Positions 11,871-24,646 of a DNA stretch of 64,000 nucleotides are shown here, piece by piece. Within the stretch, counting starts at the first letter, position 1; each line of letters opens with the position of its first letter. Made by a program: the position numbers and the translations under genes. This DNA comes from Amblyornis subalaris. Its lineage: Eukaryota; Chordata; Aves; Passeriformes; Ptilonorhynchidae. A model generated the notes under the pieces. It had not been told where the DNA came from. It saw only the letters and a program-made list of their open reading frames with translations, and made no database searches. The stretch lies in contig JACAXG010000075.1 in NCBI GenBank assembly GCA_018881555.1, forward strand, positions 1,618,830 through 1,682,829. The letters are read 5' to 3'.

Positions 11871-14800
11871 ACAGCATACGGGCATCGCTGTGTGTATGTG
11901 TGTCTCGGTCCTTCGAAGAGCAATATTCCTCCAGATTTATGTGCTCCGGGCTCTTTGTGCACACCAAGGCAGACAGGAATATTTAGTGGAGTTTGCTCTC
12001 ACTCCAGGAAAAACTCACAAATGGGAATAACTCTTCCCCGTCGCACAAGCTGGATGTCCTTTATTTATAACGCTGGCCAACGTGAGGAGCTGCCTTCTGC
12101 TGCCCTGCTCCTGAGGAGTTCTCCCTCCACAGGGAGTGGGGAGGAGTTGTAAGTTTTTGGTTGCAGCCCTGCCGTGCNCTGGGTTTGGTGACGGTGGGTT
12201 TGTCACAGCAGGAGTGCTCAGTTTGGCGATTGAATTCATATTCATCTCGAAGCAGTGATTGTTCTTCTGGCCACTCCCAGCACATTTTGATGTTCACATT
12301 GCCAAAACTGGTTAGCTTCTGTCCCCTGTGTTACCTCTGTGCTTCTGGGGACAACCGTGGCACTTCCTCCTGTTAATGTGCTGTTTCAGAAGAAATGGTG
12401 CAGTTAGACCCAAATTGAACCAGGAGTTCATGGCTGGGTTGTTTGGCAGAAGACCCTCTTTGACATGNCGTTGTAGGTGTGGGATCTCCAGCTCTCCTCA
12501 CACCGGGAGGGGCCCTGGGCAGGGATCAGGACAGCACAAGCAGTGGAGAGGTGAAGGTCAGGGATGCAAAAGGGAGGTTTTCAGAAGTGGNTCAAATTCT
12601 ACCTGGTGACTACAGCATGAGATCTAAAATGTGTCAGGGGTTTAATATTTTCAGGAACTAGTTTTGTCAACAAGTACAGACACCATCCTAATTAAAATTT
12701 GCATTCACTTTAAACCTGGGTGTTTGTTAAAGGGACAAGTACATGAGACCACTGATCTAAAATGAAACCCACAAATCTTGGCTGAGATCTGTTCTGGGGA
12801 GAGCCCTGTGTCTCTCACTCCTCTGTTGTATGTGAACAGCAGAAGCAGAGGGGTAACCTGCACCTTCCTCTTTGTATTTTCTGCGCTTCTCTGGTCACTG
12901 TTCAGAAATGGCTTTGGACTCACCAACGTGCACCACTTCTTCTGGCAATATTTTGACTTAGAAAACAAAAACAATTTGCATAAACCATAATACAGATTTT
13001 TGAGGTGAAGCTGTTCGGGTTGGTAACCTGTTGTTGGCTGTGAGGAGCCTCCAGGGAGTTCGAGGGCACCAGTGGCCACCTTGGCAGTGAGAGAAGGCAC
13101 ATTTAGAGCCCCTCATTCATCTGGAATTTGGGTGTGTCATTGGTGCAAACGTGTCCCTCCATGCTTTGTTCATAGTGGAAATGCAGACTTAAACCTCTCG
13201 GGTACTCCCTGACAGATTCAGGAGGAACTTCCCAAGTAGTTGGTCAAGGACACACCTCATCATCCTCACCTCCCTGATGACAGAGCATCTTGCCTGTGGG
13301 CTTTAGCTCACTTGTTTGCCGTGTTTATTTAATAAAAGTTCAGCCTTTGCAGCTGTTTTGAAACAGTAGGCATGTGTTTATCCTCATTTCAGCGTGCTGT
13401 CAGCAAGTATTTCCTTAAAAATATCCTTATTGTACCGTTCCCTCCTCTGCCATCGTCTGCAACGCCTCCTGTTATGCAATGGGGTTGAGAGCAGGGGCCA
13501 AAAGGTGCTGAGGGAACAATCCTACACGTATGTTAATATCTATTTCTCCTTGAAATGTTGCATTTGTCCAATAGTACTTTAGCCACAGAGAGTGCTGATG
13601 TTCCCCAGTGCTGCCCACTATCAAACCCACCCCTGTATTGTGCTGCTCCTGTGCTGCTCCTGTTCAAATCTGCTTTATTTTCCTTGAACTTGAAGGAATT
13701 TTTCTCCTCTCACCCCGTGGTGCAGGAGCAGCAAGTGCCTACGGCTGGGGAGAGGATGAGGATGGAGAACTTTTCTACTTGATGTAGAAACAAATGCCCC
13801 AATTAAATTCACAACTTGGGTGACAGCATGTCCTTTACATTCTTGGAAAATAGTAGTATGTGTTTAAATTAAACATTGAAGCTGTTGCTTTCTGCTCCAC
13901 TTTTAACCTCTTTGGTAGATTAAAATATATCCTGATATTCCAGGTCAGTGTAGAGACAGCAACTGAAATGAAAGGGTCATGCCACTGTTGATGGCAGGAA
14001 TTGTATTCCAGGTAACTCTGGATATACACANTGACCTGTCACATGCGTCACACCTTGTCTTTGTGTGAATAAATTTTAGTAGCTGGGCTCCGTGTTTCTG
14101 TACATGTTTCATTTACAACCCACAGAAATGTTATATTTAGTGTCCTGGGTGCAGCAATTCCCAGCAATATAATATAAATCCTATGGGAAATAGAAAAATT
14201 ATATTTTCCTTAATGTCCTTCCAAGGACTAGACACACAATGCACTGAGTTGAGTTGGTTTAAAAGGGTTTTTAAAGGATTTTTTGTTTTTTAAAGAGGAG
14301 TTGCTTCAAAGTTTTGACTTCCAGCTACTGATAGCTAAGAATAAATACAGACTGTTTGCATATAAATTGCATTTGAGTTTAAAACCTTTTGATATCAGCC
14401 TGCAGTTTTGCACTGTTGTACAATGCTTGCCAGCATTTAATATCCTCTGTCTTTTCGGTGACCAAGCCGTGACCTTTCAAAATAAAAGTTGCAGATCGGA
14501 AGTAACTGGCTGAGAATTAGTGCTTGGTATATTCCAGTTTACATAGAAATGTCCTCAGTTAAAATATGGTTCATTCATCGGTCAAACCGTCCTTACTTCC
14601 TTTAATTGAATTAAGATGGGCAAATGAGAGATGTGTGCAAGGCAGAAAAAATTCTTTTGCAAATCACTGTTATCCTTTCNATAGTGTAAAACGAATCAAT
14701 TAGAAACATGGCAAAGCATCTTTTACACAGGCACAACTTGGAAGCAGGGAATATTTCCTAAAAGTGGAAATTTAAATTGAAAATGGGAGAATGTAAATTA

Positions 14801-17500
14801 GATTTTGCAATTACATGTAATCTGATTTTTCTTTCGGAGAAAGACAGATGACTGTTATTTGACCATATTTTATAGGTTGTTACATCTACTATAATCACTT
14901 TTATAACTTGTTCCTTTAGGAACACGTTCATGGACCTTTTGTCTCCTCAAATTGTAGCAGCAACAACAAGAAAAAAAAGATTTTAGCTGTTCACCATTAA
15001 AACGCAAGATTCTGCCTGTTAGTTGACAGGACTTTGAGAAAGTCTTATATTTTGCTGTTACATTTTCCTGCATTTCCTGATCAGCTGGTTCTCAGGAATC
15101 TACTGTTTTCCAGGGTGTGTGGGTTTTGTGCTGTTTGTGTCCTTTGCAGCAGGATTTCACAGTCCCCTGACAAGTTGGTTTAGATGATCAGCAGAGACTG
15201 TTCCAGCTTGGAAGTGTTTAAATCTGTCTGATATTATGGGATTGGTGGTTTCCTCTTTGTTTTCCCTCTGTGTTTCCATTTGAGCCCAGCCAGGGGTTGG
15301 CAGAGCGAGGGATGATGGGCACCGTGTGTGGGGTTGGGACTCCAAAAGGAGTCCTGGGAGCCCTTATACCCTACGTCGTTTGTAATTTGAAATAATTCAC
15401 ATAAATTAAGAAATCTGTATTTGCAATTACAGTATCTTCAGTAAAAGATGCAAATTTCAATACAGGAACCCATGTTCTGGTGCAAAATATGGTTGTAAAT
15501 ATTGAAAATTTTAACTGTCACTCTGTAATTCTAATCTGGATTCAAANTGAATTTGCAATAGACTTAGAAACAAATTATTTAATTTTAAAAACCCACAGGA
15601 TTTTTTTTTAAGAGATGGGTGCAATTTAGGGTCTGTACTTTTGTATTATTTTTCTACAAAGCATTTCAGTAATTTTTTTTTTTAAAGTTTGTTTTGGTTA
15701 ACTTTTGGACAGCGTGGAGAACAAGAGTTTTCACAGTGCCCCACAGCCAGGGACTTTCAAAACCTTTATTTTCATCATGAGCCACATGGTTTTTCACTTG
15801 GAAGCTTTTAGAAAACAGGCTGTTCAGGTTGATCTATGGTGCAGCAGATTTTCGTGGGTTTTTTCGTATTTGAAGNAGTACCTTGGAAGGTAGAAAATCC
15901 AGCTGTGGTCTGATCCTAATGGCAAACCTTATCCATCAGCTGCCTTAATTTTGGTCGCTTTTCTTAGTGGAAGCTTTTTTGTTTGTCCCACAAAAATAGT
16001 TGGAGAGGAAAAGAAGAAAACCAGCACAACTGACACGACCACTGCAAGAAGCTCTAAACACATTAACAGCAGATTTGGAGTTATTTATTGATGGGTTTGC
16101 CCACTGGCGGTGTAAAATGTGTGTCAGTTGTCATCACCAGTAACAATTTCAGCACATTGTGTTCCTTTTTTATTTACACCAGTGGCAACACGCTTATAAA
16201 CACCGTCACCAGGGGTGGGTCAGGAGGTCAGAGCTCGAGGTTAAGAATGGAAAGGGTCATCAGCTATTAACCTAAGTTTAGCAGCAAATAGTGCAGCCCT
16301 GGACGTGCCGGGGCCTCAGCACCTTCCAAACTTAGGAAAACTTTTGTATCTCGAAGAATTCNGCTGTAAAAGGTTTTTTAGGGTTTGAATTTGGGGTTTT
16401 TGGGAGGGTAGAGTCTTCAGGGATTTTGTATCTATCTCTGCATGTTTTTATGGGCTTCCTGATCTTTGCACCAGAGGAAAACTACTCATTTAGGGCTTAA
16501 TTCCCTTCTCCTTGGAAGAAGGGGGAGTGTTCCATTGGCTTCGGCAGGAACAGAGTCGGACTACTCCGACACATCACAGAATAAAAATGATCAGCAGCAG
16601 CAGTGATTGAAACCTGAACTCGGAACTGAGGAGGTAGAGGCTTGTTATAAAACAAAAAAGTCAAGTTTTCCACTTTTGCCANTTTTTTCATGAATGTGCA
16701 AACCCAAAAGAAACCTGAAATAGGGGTTTGCAGCGGTGATGAGTAGTTGGGGTGAGCAGCCCGACACACTGAAGGGACCTGCCTTTGAGAAAGTGCAGCC
16801 CTCTAAAAACACTTCCCCTGAAGGTGTTTCCAAACGAGCTCTGAGAGGGAAAACACAGGAGTGCTGCCCAAAATATCNCGGGGATGGCTGTTACTCCCTT
16901 GTTTATTCAGAGCTCACCCGCTGCAACTGTGAGGCTTCAGGGGAGCGGAGAATTCCCTAAGGACCTCTCACCTCCTTGGCTTTTATAGATGCTCTGCTTT
17001 TAATGCTCCAAAGGCCAAGTAATTTTTTATTATATACTCTGTATACTGTGTTTTCTGGAACCGTTAAGGGGTTTAAAAATTCATAGCAAGAAAAGGAGTG
17101 CAAGGCTTCCCCTCTTTCACACACAGCCATGGAATCCATCAGCGCCGGTGAAAGAGACAAAACTGTTCCCATTAACGTTCCCTGTATTTACAAGTTACAC
17201 TGTGTTTGGAATCGTGTACAGCCCTCAACATCCCTTCACCACGGCGCTCTCTGAGAGTGAATGTACCTGTTTGAAATTCCCTCTGTTCCCATCTTTTCCG
17301 TGCGTTTGACGCAGTGGTGTTTTCCCGGGAGCTCTCTGCCTCCTCTGCCAGGAAACCTCTGCTGCAGCACAAAACCCCCTGTTTAGAAACCTTTAAAGAA
17401 AGCTGAAAATTCACAGTTGCAGTTAAACACGAGCTTAGTGTTTCCAAAGGTACCTCGTGGATTTGAACACACAGATCTAATGAATTTTAATGGGAATAAG
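11871..17500. other. Gene-free unique sequence with several POU octamers
   Basis: No coding exon or repeat is recognised. Perfect octamers ATTTGCAT or ATGCAAAT occur at 12697-12704, 12974-12981 and 15448-15455. The GC-richer parts (12.0-12.6, 13.0-13.1, 16.9-17.4 kb) carry frames of about 60-130 residues with no domain. The ORF at 12705-13100 (minus) is the longest and also has no motif I can name. Confidence 0.45.
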
Positions 17501-17539
17501 CTTTGAATTATGTAAAATATAGTAAGATGTTCATCTTGA

Positions 17540-18520
17540 ACCAAACAAAAATAATCTTTTAAAGTAACATTTTAATACACAATTTATCTAACATAGATAA
17601 TTTATACAAGTTTCTTTCAACCCCAAGTCTGTTCCAGGAAGCAGCACTTCTGCCAAAAAGCTTTTCTTCTCCATACAGAATCGGGGGGGGTTCTGGATTG
17701 TACCGAAAAAGTTGTCTAAAGCTGCCTTTACATTCTCCCAGCCCGGTTGTTTGGATGTTCCGAATTTGGTTTGTAAATAAAACTTGCAGCCTGCCTCCAG
17801 CAGAGCCTTTGCTCATCCATGAAAATGGATGGAGTGTGATAGTCCTAAAAGAAGGATTTAATTCATCGGCTGATACGTGCGAGATAGCACTTATTGAAAG
17901 CACGGGGCTGCATTATTTATAGACATTATATTTGCATAATACATGACAGTAGAAAAATATTTTTTGCCTTTTTGTTCTGCGGGGAGTGCTCAAAGTCCAG
18001 CTTTTCCCCACAAAATGAGCGAGTTCCCTGCCCCGGCGGAGTCGGCTCCTCCGGAGCGAGGGGTGAGCGGCGCAGGGCAGCTCCAGGCTCGGTGTTTGGT
18101 GGAATTGCTCACTCATTACTCACACGATTTTATGGAAATCTTTTCGGAGGCAACATCAGCATTTTCAGTGTGTGTAACCTATGGGGGAGTTACAAAAGGC
18201 CGGGTTGTGTAACAGGCCTACGTGTCTGGATTGCTGCAATCTGTGCACACCAATGGTGTTACTATTAATTTTCTGAATCAAATCCTGTGCGAGGAGCCAG
18301 ATGGCTTGGGAGCATCTTGTCATCCCAACCGCTGCAAACACATCTAGCCAGGAAAAAAAGAAGATTGAACTGTGATTTCACAGATTTTGCATTAGTTAAT
18401 CTGGGATAGAGAGGCTTCAAAGATCCCATCAGTTAATTCTCTCAGCACTTGTGGAAATTTCTGGCACATTGTGCTAAAGCTGGTTTGAAATCCAAGCGGA
18501 GAATCAGCGCCTTAAAGAAG
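17540..18520. promoter_or_regulatory. Long regulatory-looking block with octamer and CpG cluster
   Basis: A repeat-free kilobase of conserved-looking texture. It has a perfect ATTTGCAT at 17930-17937 next to a CATTATTTATAG stretch, a CpG-enriched island-like patch at about 18030-18080, and a motif-dense segment at 18110-18290. The overlapping plus-strand frames (17894-18268 and 17943-18212) and the minus-strand frame (17913-18116) compete for the same bases and none contains a domain, so I do not call a CDS. It is a candidate enhancer by texture only. Confidence 0.3.
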
Positions 18521-18779
18521 CTGATCTCCTACATGTGCCCAAATTAAAAAAAAAACCAACAAAAAACCCCACGGATAAAATAACCCCTCCCTTGTGTGGA
18601 ATTGGACTGAAGCTGATGTTAGAGAAAACACTTCGAATGNTTTCAGTATTATCCGAAGTAGTTGCTGAAACTGTTGGGATCTGTAATCAGTTTCATTCCA
18701 AATGCTTCCACAAAGTGCTTGCTAAATTCAAATTTTTCCAACTATACGAATGCTAAAGGAATTTTTTTCCTTTTGGCTA

Positions 18780-18990
18780 GCCGTAATGCCACTTTCACCT
18801 TTGCAAACAGACCTACTAAATAATAATCACTTGCAATCTGTGAATTTCCCTCCCCTTATCAATTATTAAGTATCATAAACCTTCTGTTTGGATAATCTTG
18901 GCACCACTTTAAGCGTTAACAGTAAATTTATTTTTAATTAAATCTGTGCATTGAGAATAAAATGAGGCTCTTCTGCATACTAAACAGAAC
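18780..18990. promoter_or_regulatory. AT-rich motif block (candidate conserved element)
   Basis: The stretch contains TCAATTATTAAG near 18858, CACTTTAAG near 18905, GCGTTAAC near 18912 and TTTAATTAAAT near 18935. These are homeodomain and NK-type sites packed into 100 bp. The bases are unique and clean. Only alignment can show whether this is conserved. Confidence 0.25.
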
Positions 18991-19599
18991 ACATATGCCA
19001 CCTCTACTTATTATCAAAAAATCTGATAATGCTTATGAAAGTTGTAAGGGCTGGATGGAGTTCATTGTCTGTGTCCCATTTAACTTCAGCAGTGTTGGTT
19101 GGTGAGGTACCAGCCAACGTGTGCAGCTGCTGTTGCTTCAAAGGGGTTTGTGAGAGGATTCCTCTTTTACAGAGCATTTCTTTAATTAAGTTCAAAACCT
19201 TTGTTTCAGGATAGCTACAGGTGATGGGGAATCGTGGGCGTACGTCACACGCAGAGCAGGGCTTTGGGACAGAGAGAAGGTGGTTCTCCTTCTCACACAT
19301 CTGAAAGTTTAAAATTATTAGAGTTGAATGTTGTGATTTATTATTAATGTTATTATTATTATTTAGCTGCAGTTTTTCAAGTACTTCAGTGAAGATCCAT
19401 CAGCTCACAGTTCCACAGGAGGAAAACCAAGTCTAGAAAAACAGTCCAGGAATGTTTAGACAGTTCAGCTCAGGAAACTTTCTGCTACCAAATACAAGAG
19501 GTGGCCGAGTGAAAATGCCTTTGCACGTGTGTTTTCATTAACCCTTTTGCTAATGTGAGCTGCATCTGAGATGGAAATGCCTTTTCGCTTGTGTTTTTG

Positions 19600-19875
19600 T
19601 TAATCTTTTTGCTCCTGGGAGCGCTTGAAATCGCCCGGCGCTTCTGCCGGGGACAGGAAGGCTCCGGCCGGCGCTGCGAATCTCATCATTTATTTTTCCT
19701 GAGCGCCGCTCCCGGCTCGGGGCCGGGGGACTTTGGCCCAGAGGGGAACACCGGGCTCGCACTGGGCACCCATTGTGCTCNGGCCCGGGGCCGGGGCGCG
19801 CGAAGCTGTTTGCATAACGCGCTGCCTCCGTCGGGGTCGGCCCCGCGCCGCGGCCGCCAGAAATGAAAAACATGC
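19600..19875. promoter_or_regulatory. CpG island
   Basis: I count about 30 CpGs in 260 bp (19611-19870) at very high GC, which is near the expected number and meets the usual definition of an island by length and ratio. It lies in AT-rich DNA. The right border turns abruptly into AT-rich sequence with ATTTATATAAATATG near 19926. Open frames on both strands across it are GC shadows broken by an N at about 19781. It may be an orphan island, a promoter of an unannotated RNA or an enhancer. No splice donor follows that I find convincing. Confidence 0.55.
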
Positions 19876-22800
19876 CCCAACCGGGACGAGAGCGGGGTCA
19901 ACAGCTGGCAAAGGATATGGCAATCATTTATATAAATATGCTTTCTCAAGCCCGCAAAAACAAAAAACCCAAAGCCAACAGCTGGGAAGGGTTGGAAGTA
20001 GCCCCAAGGCTGGTTAGTTNCCTTCCAGATGGGGAGGTTAGACCGGGGGTAGCCAGGCTGCTCCACATAGACTTCCGATTCGCATTAGGAATAAAAAGAG
20101 TGGAGGAAAGGAAGAAGGAAGAAAAGCTACAAGCATGACTGCTCTGTTTTTCACCTAACTTAATCAAATAAGTGAAGAGTTTCCGAGACGGAAGGCTTGC
20201 ATTTATTGGTATTCACGCTCGGTTTTCTGTGTTTATCACGGTGTCTGATACACTCCTTGACTCTTTCAAAGGGAAGCAGATATGTTCCATGGAATAGTTT
20301 ATATGTAATGTCATGGTCATTTGTAGACAGATTGAAGAATCATGTGAAGATTTATGCTCCGTTCATGTCTTCTGAGTATTCGTATCATCAGATTCCAAAG
20401 GAGGAGAGACAAAGAAGTTGCTGGTCGTGTCTCTGAGTTCTAACTCGGAGATACAGTTTGCTCTTCCTACAATTTGCCTTTACCTGTACCTGTTCAATTA
20501 GCATGTTTTTATCTGTCCAGAAATTTGGGCATTAAATGTCCTTTCCTTCAGCATCGTTGCCATCCACNCGGTGATGTCAGGGAAGGCCTTCCACAGTTGC
20601 TGCTGGTGTTTTGTGCTCATTAATTTTCCATTCTGGCTTTTGTTTTCTGCCATCCTGACCGGTGGTGTCACTTCTTTGATGGTCATGANGTCATTACTCG
20701 AGCGTCCAAGCTGAAAACTGGGACTTCACTACTTCATTCCTGGGGAGAGGATTTCTGCTGCACGTGCAGATGCATCAAATCCCTCNTGTATGGCTAAAGC
20801 TCTGGTTTCCATCTGCAGTTTGACATAGATGTCCCCAAGCCAGTCAGGATTTGGAAACCAACTTGCAGTCACACAAATTCATCTTTTGGTTCTGTAAATA
20901 GTTATNTGCAGAGAGGCTAAAAAAGCTCTCNATAGCTGGGCAGCATTGAGCTCTTCTAACAGGGAAATCACAGTTGCAGGGGAGAGAAGAATTTTCCACC
21001 TCTGAACATTCAAACTATTTACAGTGGGAAATAAGAAGCAAAGCTTGTGTTGGCTGTGTGTATATTCATGGAGGCGATATGAATCTTCTGAATTTGATCG
21101 TATCTCTTTTCCTCTTGGAAAAGACCAGTAAAACAAGGTAATTTAAAACTACCTGAACACATCCTTCCACCTTACTGCTGGGCCCTGAAGTCATAACCTC
21201 CTGACCCTGGAGGTTACAGGTCTAGTGCTTTTTATCCACCCTGATTTCCCAGTATCTGCCCACTTCCTCCTGACATTGGAGCCTCGTTATATAAGGAAAT
21301 TGGAAACACCGACCGGCCTGTCCAGCAATCTCCTCTGGAGATAAGGGCACTGGTGCAAGAGGGCTAGTTTTAAATAGAAATGTGCACCCAGGGTAGGGGG
21401 AAGCTGAATTGGCTTTGCAGTGCCAGTTAGGAGTGCCTNTACTGAAGAAATTACTATATTTTCACACAGATACAGTCATTTGACTTCTTTTAAAGTGAAA
21501 AATCTACCTTGAGACTTTTACAGCTTAAAAGAATGCGTGTAAAAATCAGAATATAAAAATCAGAATGCTTTAGAGAGGTTCTAATTCCATACAGGATTGA
21601 CAGGAGGATTAATAGAAATATTTATAAACTGCTAGATTCTTTTGTAGTTGCTTTCTGAATTTTTTCTCTTAACTCTTGTCTTTCTGAAGTGGGGTTTTGA
21701 AGATGAGGTGTCACGGTTGATGTCCCAGGTGGGTGGTTGAGCTGAGCTCGACGTGCAAGGCAGTGAGTTCCATGGAAAGATTCGGCCCTNGAGGGAAAAA
21801 GAGAACAGGGTTCCATCAAATCCAAGCAGTGTCATTTCTTCTAAAGATTTTTGCTAGACTTCTGCCTTGAGAGAGTTAATTTTCTGAAGTGCCAGCTTGT
21901 TTAGTTTTGTGAAACAGGACTCAGTAAAATAAGAGCACTGAGTGGGCTCTGGGTAATCTGAATGGGACAAAAAGTTTAAAGCAGTAGATGGTGATGGTGT
22001 ATCAAGTTAAAAACTGAAGCATGCATTGTGTTGAAACCCGAAATTACTCATTAAGNCATCTGCATTAAAGGCTCTCTGTTTACAAAATAATAATTCAGAT
22101 AGAAAACAAAAATTAAAGTATATAAAGCTTAATACATGTAAGAGTTACACTGTTTGAGGGTGGCAGTTTTTCTGCTGGAAACCCTCACAAATAATAATGG
22201 NTGGACCAACTGTGATAAAAATTACAGTGTTTGATAGAAGCAGAAAGCCAAGTAAGGCAAAATTTAACGTATTTCAAGTTTATTATGTGAAGTGACTGGT
22301 AGGAAGTGTCCAGGGCTGGTAATGTCTGTGGGATGTGCTTGAATAATTTCAATTCCAGAATCCAGGTCGAATCAACTTCTCTTTCAGGGCACACAATCCA
22401 CCTTACAAAACCTACCNGGGTCTGTTTGTTTTTCCCTGTAACAAATGTGGTGCTTAGAGCAGGGAAAGCAGGGAAATGTTCCTTGAGGCCGAGCCAAGGG
22501 AAATGTGGAGCTGGGCTGAGAGCGCAGCTTCCGCGGCGATGATCTGCAGCTTCTCCACGAGGAGCAGCCACATCTGGAACAACAGCACTTCATGGGAATG
22601 TCTGAGCTCCAGCAGTTCCTTTTGAAGCGTATTTCAGGACAGTTTTAGCCTCGTTGGTGACAAATAAACAAATTCCGATTCCTGCCGGCGGAGATGGGGC
22701 GGGTTGGGATAGTCCCTGAGTATCCTGGAGGCAGGAGAGGCACGAGAATGTCCCGGATGCAGAAGTGGAAGGAAGGGGTTGTGTGTTAAACAAGAGTGGC

Positions 22801-24540
22801 AAAATAATATCTGTCAGCAAGAATTTTCCTTAGACATTGTAGTCATTAAATATATTGTCTGTTAATTAATATCTCTGGTTCTTGGAGCACAATTCTGAAG
22901 GCACATAAGATGGATTAAGGGAGGTAAAATTTAACTTATGTACTGGCAGCTTAAAACATATTGTTGATTTAATCTCATTGAACTGCTCAACTGATCCATA
23001 GTACTGAACAGAACCTGACCAGGAAGGACCAAAGAAGAAGAAAAGACTGAAAAATAAACTATACAGTAGCAGACATGCCCAAAGCTTCGTGGAATGAGTA
23101 AATAAGAAGATTTCATAAAATGAAACAGTAATTCCTTTCCAGAAGATTAACCAAATGGAAATGTTCAACACACAGGACTGGTTAATTAATAGTCAGGTCC
23201 ATCAGGTCCCTGTAGGATTTTCCATTTAAGAAAGAGTCTCTCTTCTTAAAACACAGCCAGGTGAAATGATTGAAGTTGCACTACTGTGGCTTAATTGTTT
23301 TAAGTCACTCTCAGGTTTATGTAGTACTAAACTAACCTCTGCTCTCAGTGTTCTCCTTTCACTTGCCTTTAGGATAAATTTCCTCTTCCTCCTGCTGCAT
23401 TGATTGTAGAATTCTTGTTAAATATGATCATAATCTTATAGAAACTCCTGTTTCTATAAATGTATTGTCAGAAGAATTAGTGCCTTGCCATGTGAATATA
23501 CAGACAGTTGGCCTTAATTTTTATTATTTGGTGTTAACTTACTTGATCCTTACAAGTCTCCTATAAATGTAACTTCACTCCTTAATTATTCTTTAGCACT
23601 TCTTTGCATGAAATTTATACTGTGAATATTTTTCCTCGTTAGTCATCTTTGGATTTGAAGCAGCAAAACCAGTGAAAATAATAACTTGAATGTAGCTTAA
23701 AGTCATTTCCTTCCTTCCTTTTCCTTGACATTTCAAATGCACACCTGCACTGGAGCCCCCTGGCGAAGCAGGGTATTGTGTGGTGGCCCAGTGGCCTCAG
23801 TGGTGGCCCACTGGTGGCTGCAGGGCTAGAAGTGCATTTAAAGGCAGCGTGAGTTTCATTTGCAAAGTTTAAATCTTCAGCTGTTNACCAGCCCCCCAAA
23901 ACACACAAAAACATTTCTTAAGCGTTTGTTTGTGTCGGTCATAAGGAAAACCATTTTAACCACATTGTGAGTTTGTCCAAAAAATGTAGAATTTGGATTC
24001 AGGAGTCATTTTAATGGAAACTTTCACTTTATAATGAAAGCAGCAGAGTGAGACCAAAAGAAAGGATTCCCAGTACAAAGCAGAAAATGTGAAAGAAATA
24101 ACTGCCCCCCTCAAATTGAATATTTCTTTATTCCTACTTTTTTCTCCGATAGGAAGCAAGAAAACATTTAACTTTGTTATTAAACTTCAGTGGCTTTGTG
24201 CTGTAGTTCTTACCTACGCTTAACAGGCACTGAGCAAATTATTTCTTATTTAATCTCTTCCCTACCAACTGTGCTCATTCCAACTGCAGTGTCCCTTTTC
24301 TGCCACCTAAAGGAAGGAGTAGTGCCCCATGGGTTCTTCTCAAAAAGCAAAAACTCTTTTCATCCCTGTGGACCAGCTTTTTCTCCCTAATTCCTGACAG
24401 CGTGGTCTCATAACGTGGTGAACAGAGGAACAGGACACTCAGAAACCTCATCATAAACTGTCATTTAAACCCCAGCATTTTAATATAAATGTAATATATA
24501 AGAAATTTGGAAGGAATTTTTTTTTTATCATGGTTGTCCT
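19876..24540. other. Gene-free unique sequence
   Basis: No gene or confident transposon. Minor features: a TTA-rich trinucleotide run near 19338-19365 just before this stretch, a 14-bp perfect duplication ('AAAAATCAGAAT' at 21541-21552 and 21555-21566), and a 20-bp tandem pair beginning GTGGTGGCCCA at 23780 and 23800. The GC-richer patch at 22.45-22.76 kb gives a 128-residue minus-strand frame without any domain. Confidence 0.45.
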
Positions 24541-24547
24541 GCATACA

Positions 24548-24646
24548 GGCCCCAGTCCAGCAGAGCACTTAGGTCCATGCTTAACTTCAAACAGGAGAGA
24601 GCTGAAGTCAAGTATGTGCTTAAGTGTTTCCTTTGCATTGGCTGCC
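24548..24646. mobile_element. Fossil palindromic element (MITE-like inverted repeat)
   Basis: The left arm 24548-24588 and right arm 24604-24646 are imperfect reverse complements around a 15-nt loop. Shared blocks are GGC at the tips, CACTTA(A/G)G, an ATRCTT block and ACTTC next to the loop. Such self-complementary sequences with a 'GTGCTTAAGTG' block are, from memory, a common old family in turtles and crocodilians, most likely a non-autonomous DNA transposon; this copy is diverged. There is no coding capacity. The open frame across it is a passenger. The family name is not certain. Confidence 0.5.

Noticed and set aside
21710..21830. Possible LTR start at TGTCACGGTTG
   Set aside because: No matching CA end, polyadenylation signal in place, second LTR or target duplication seen.
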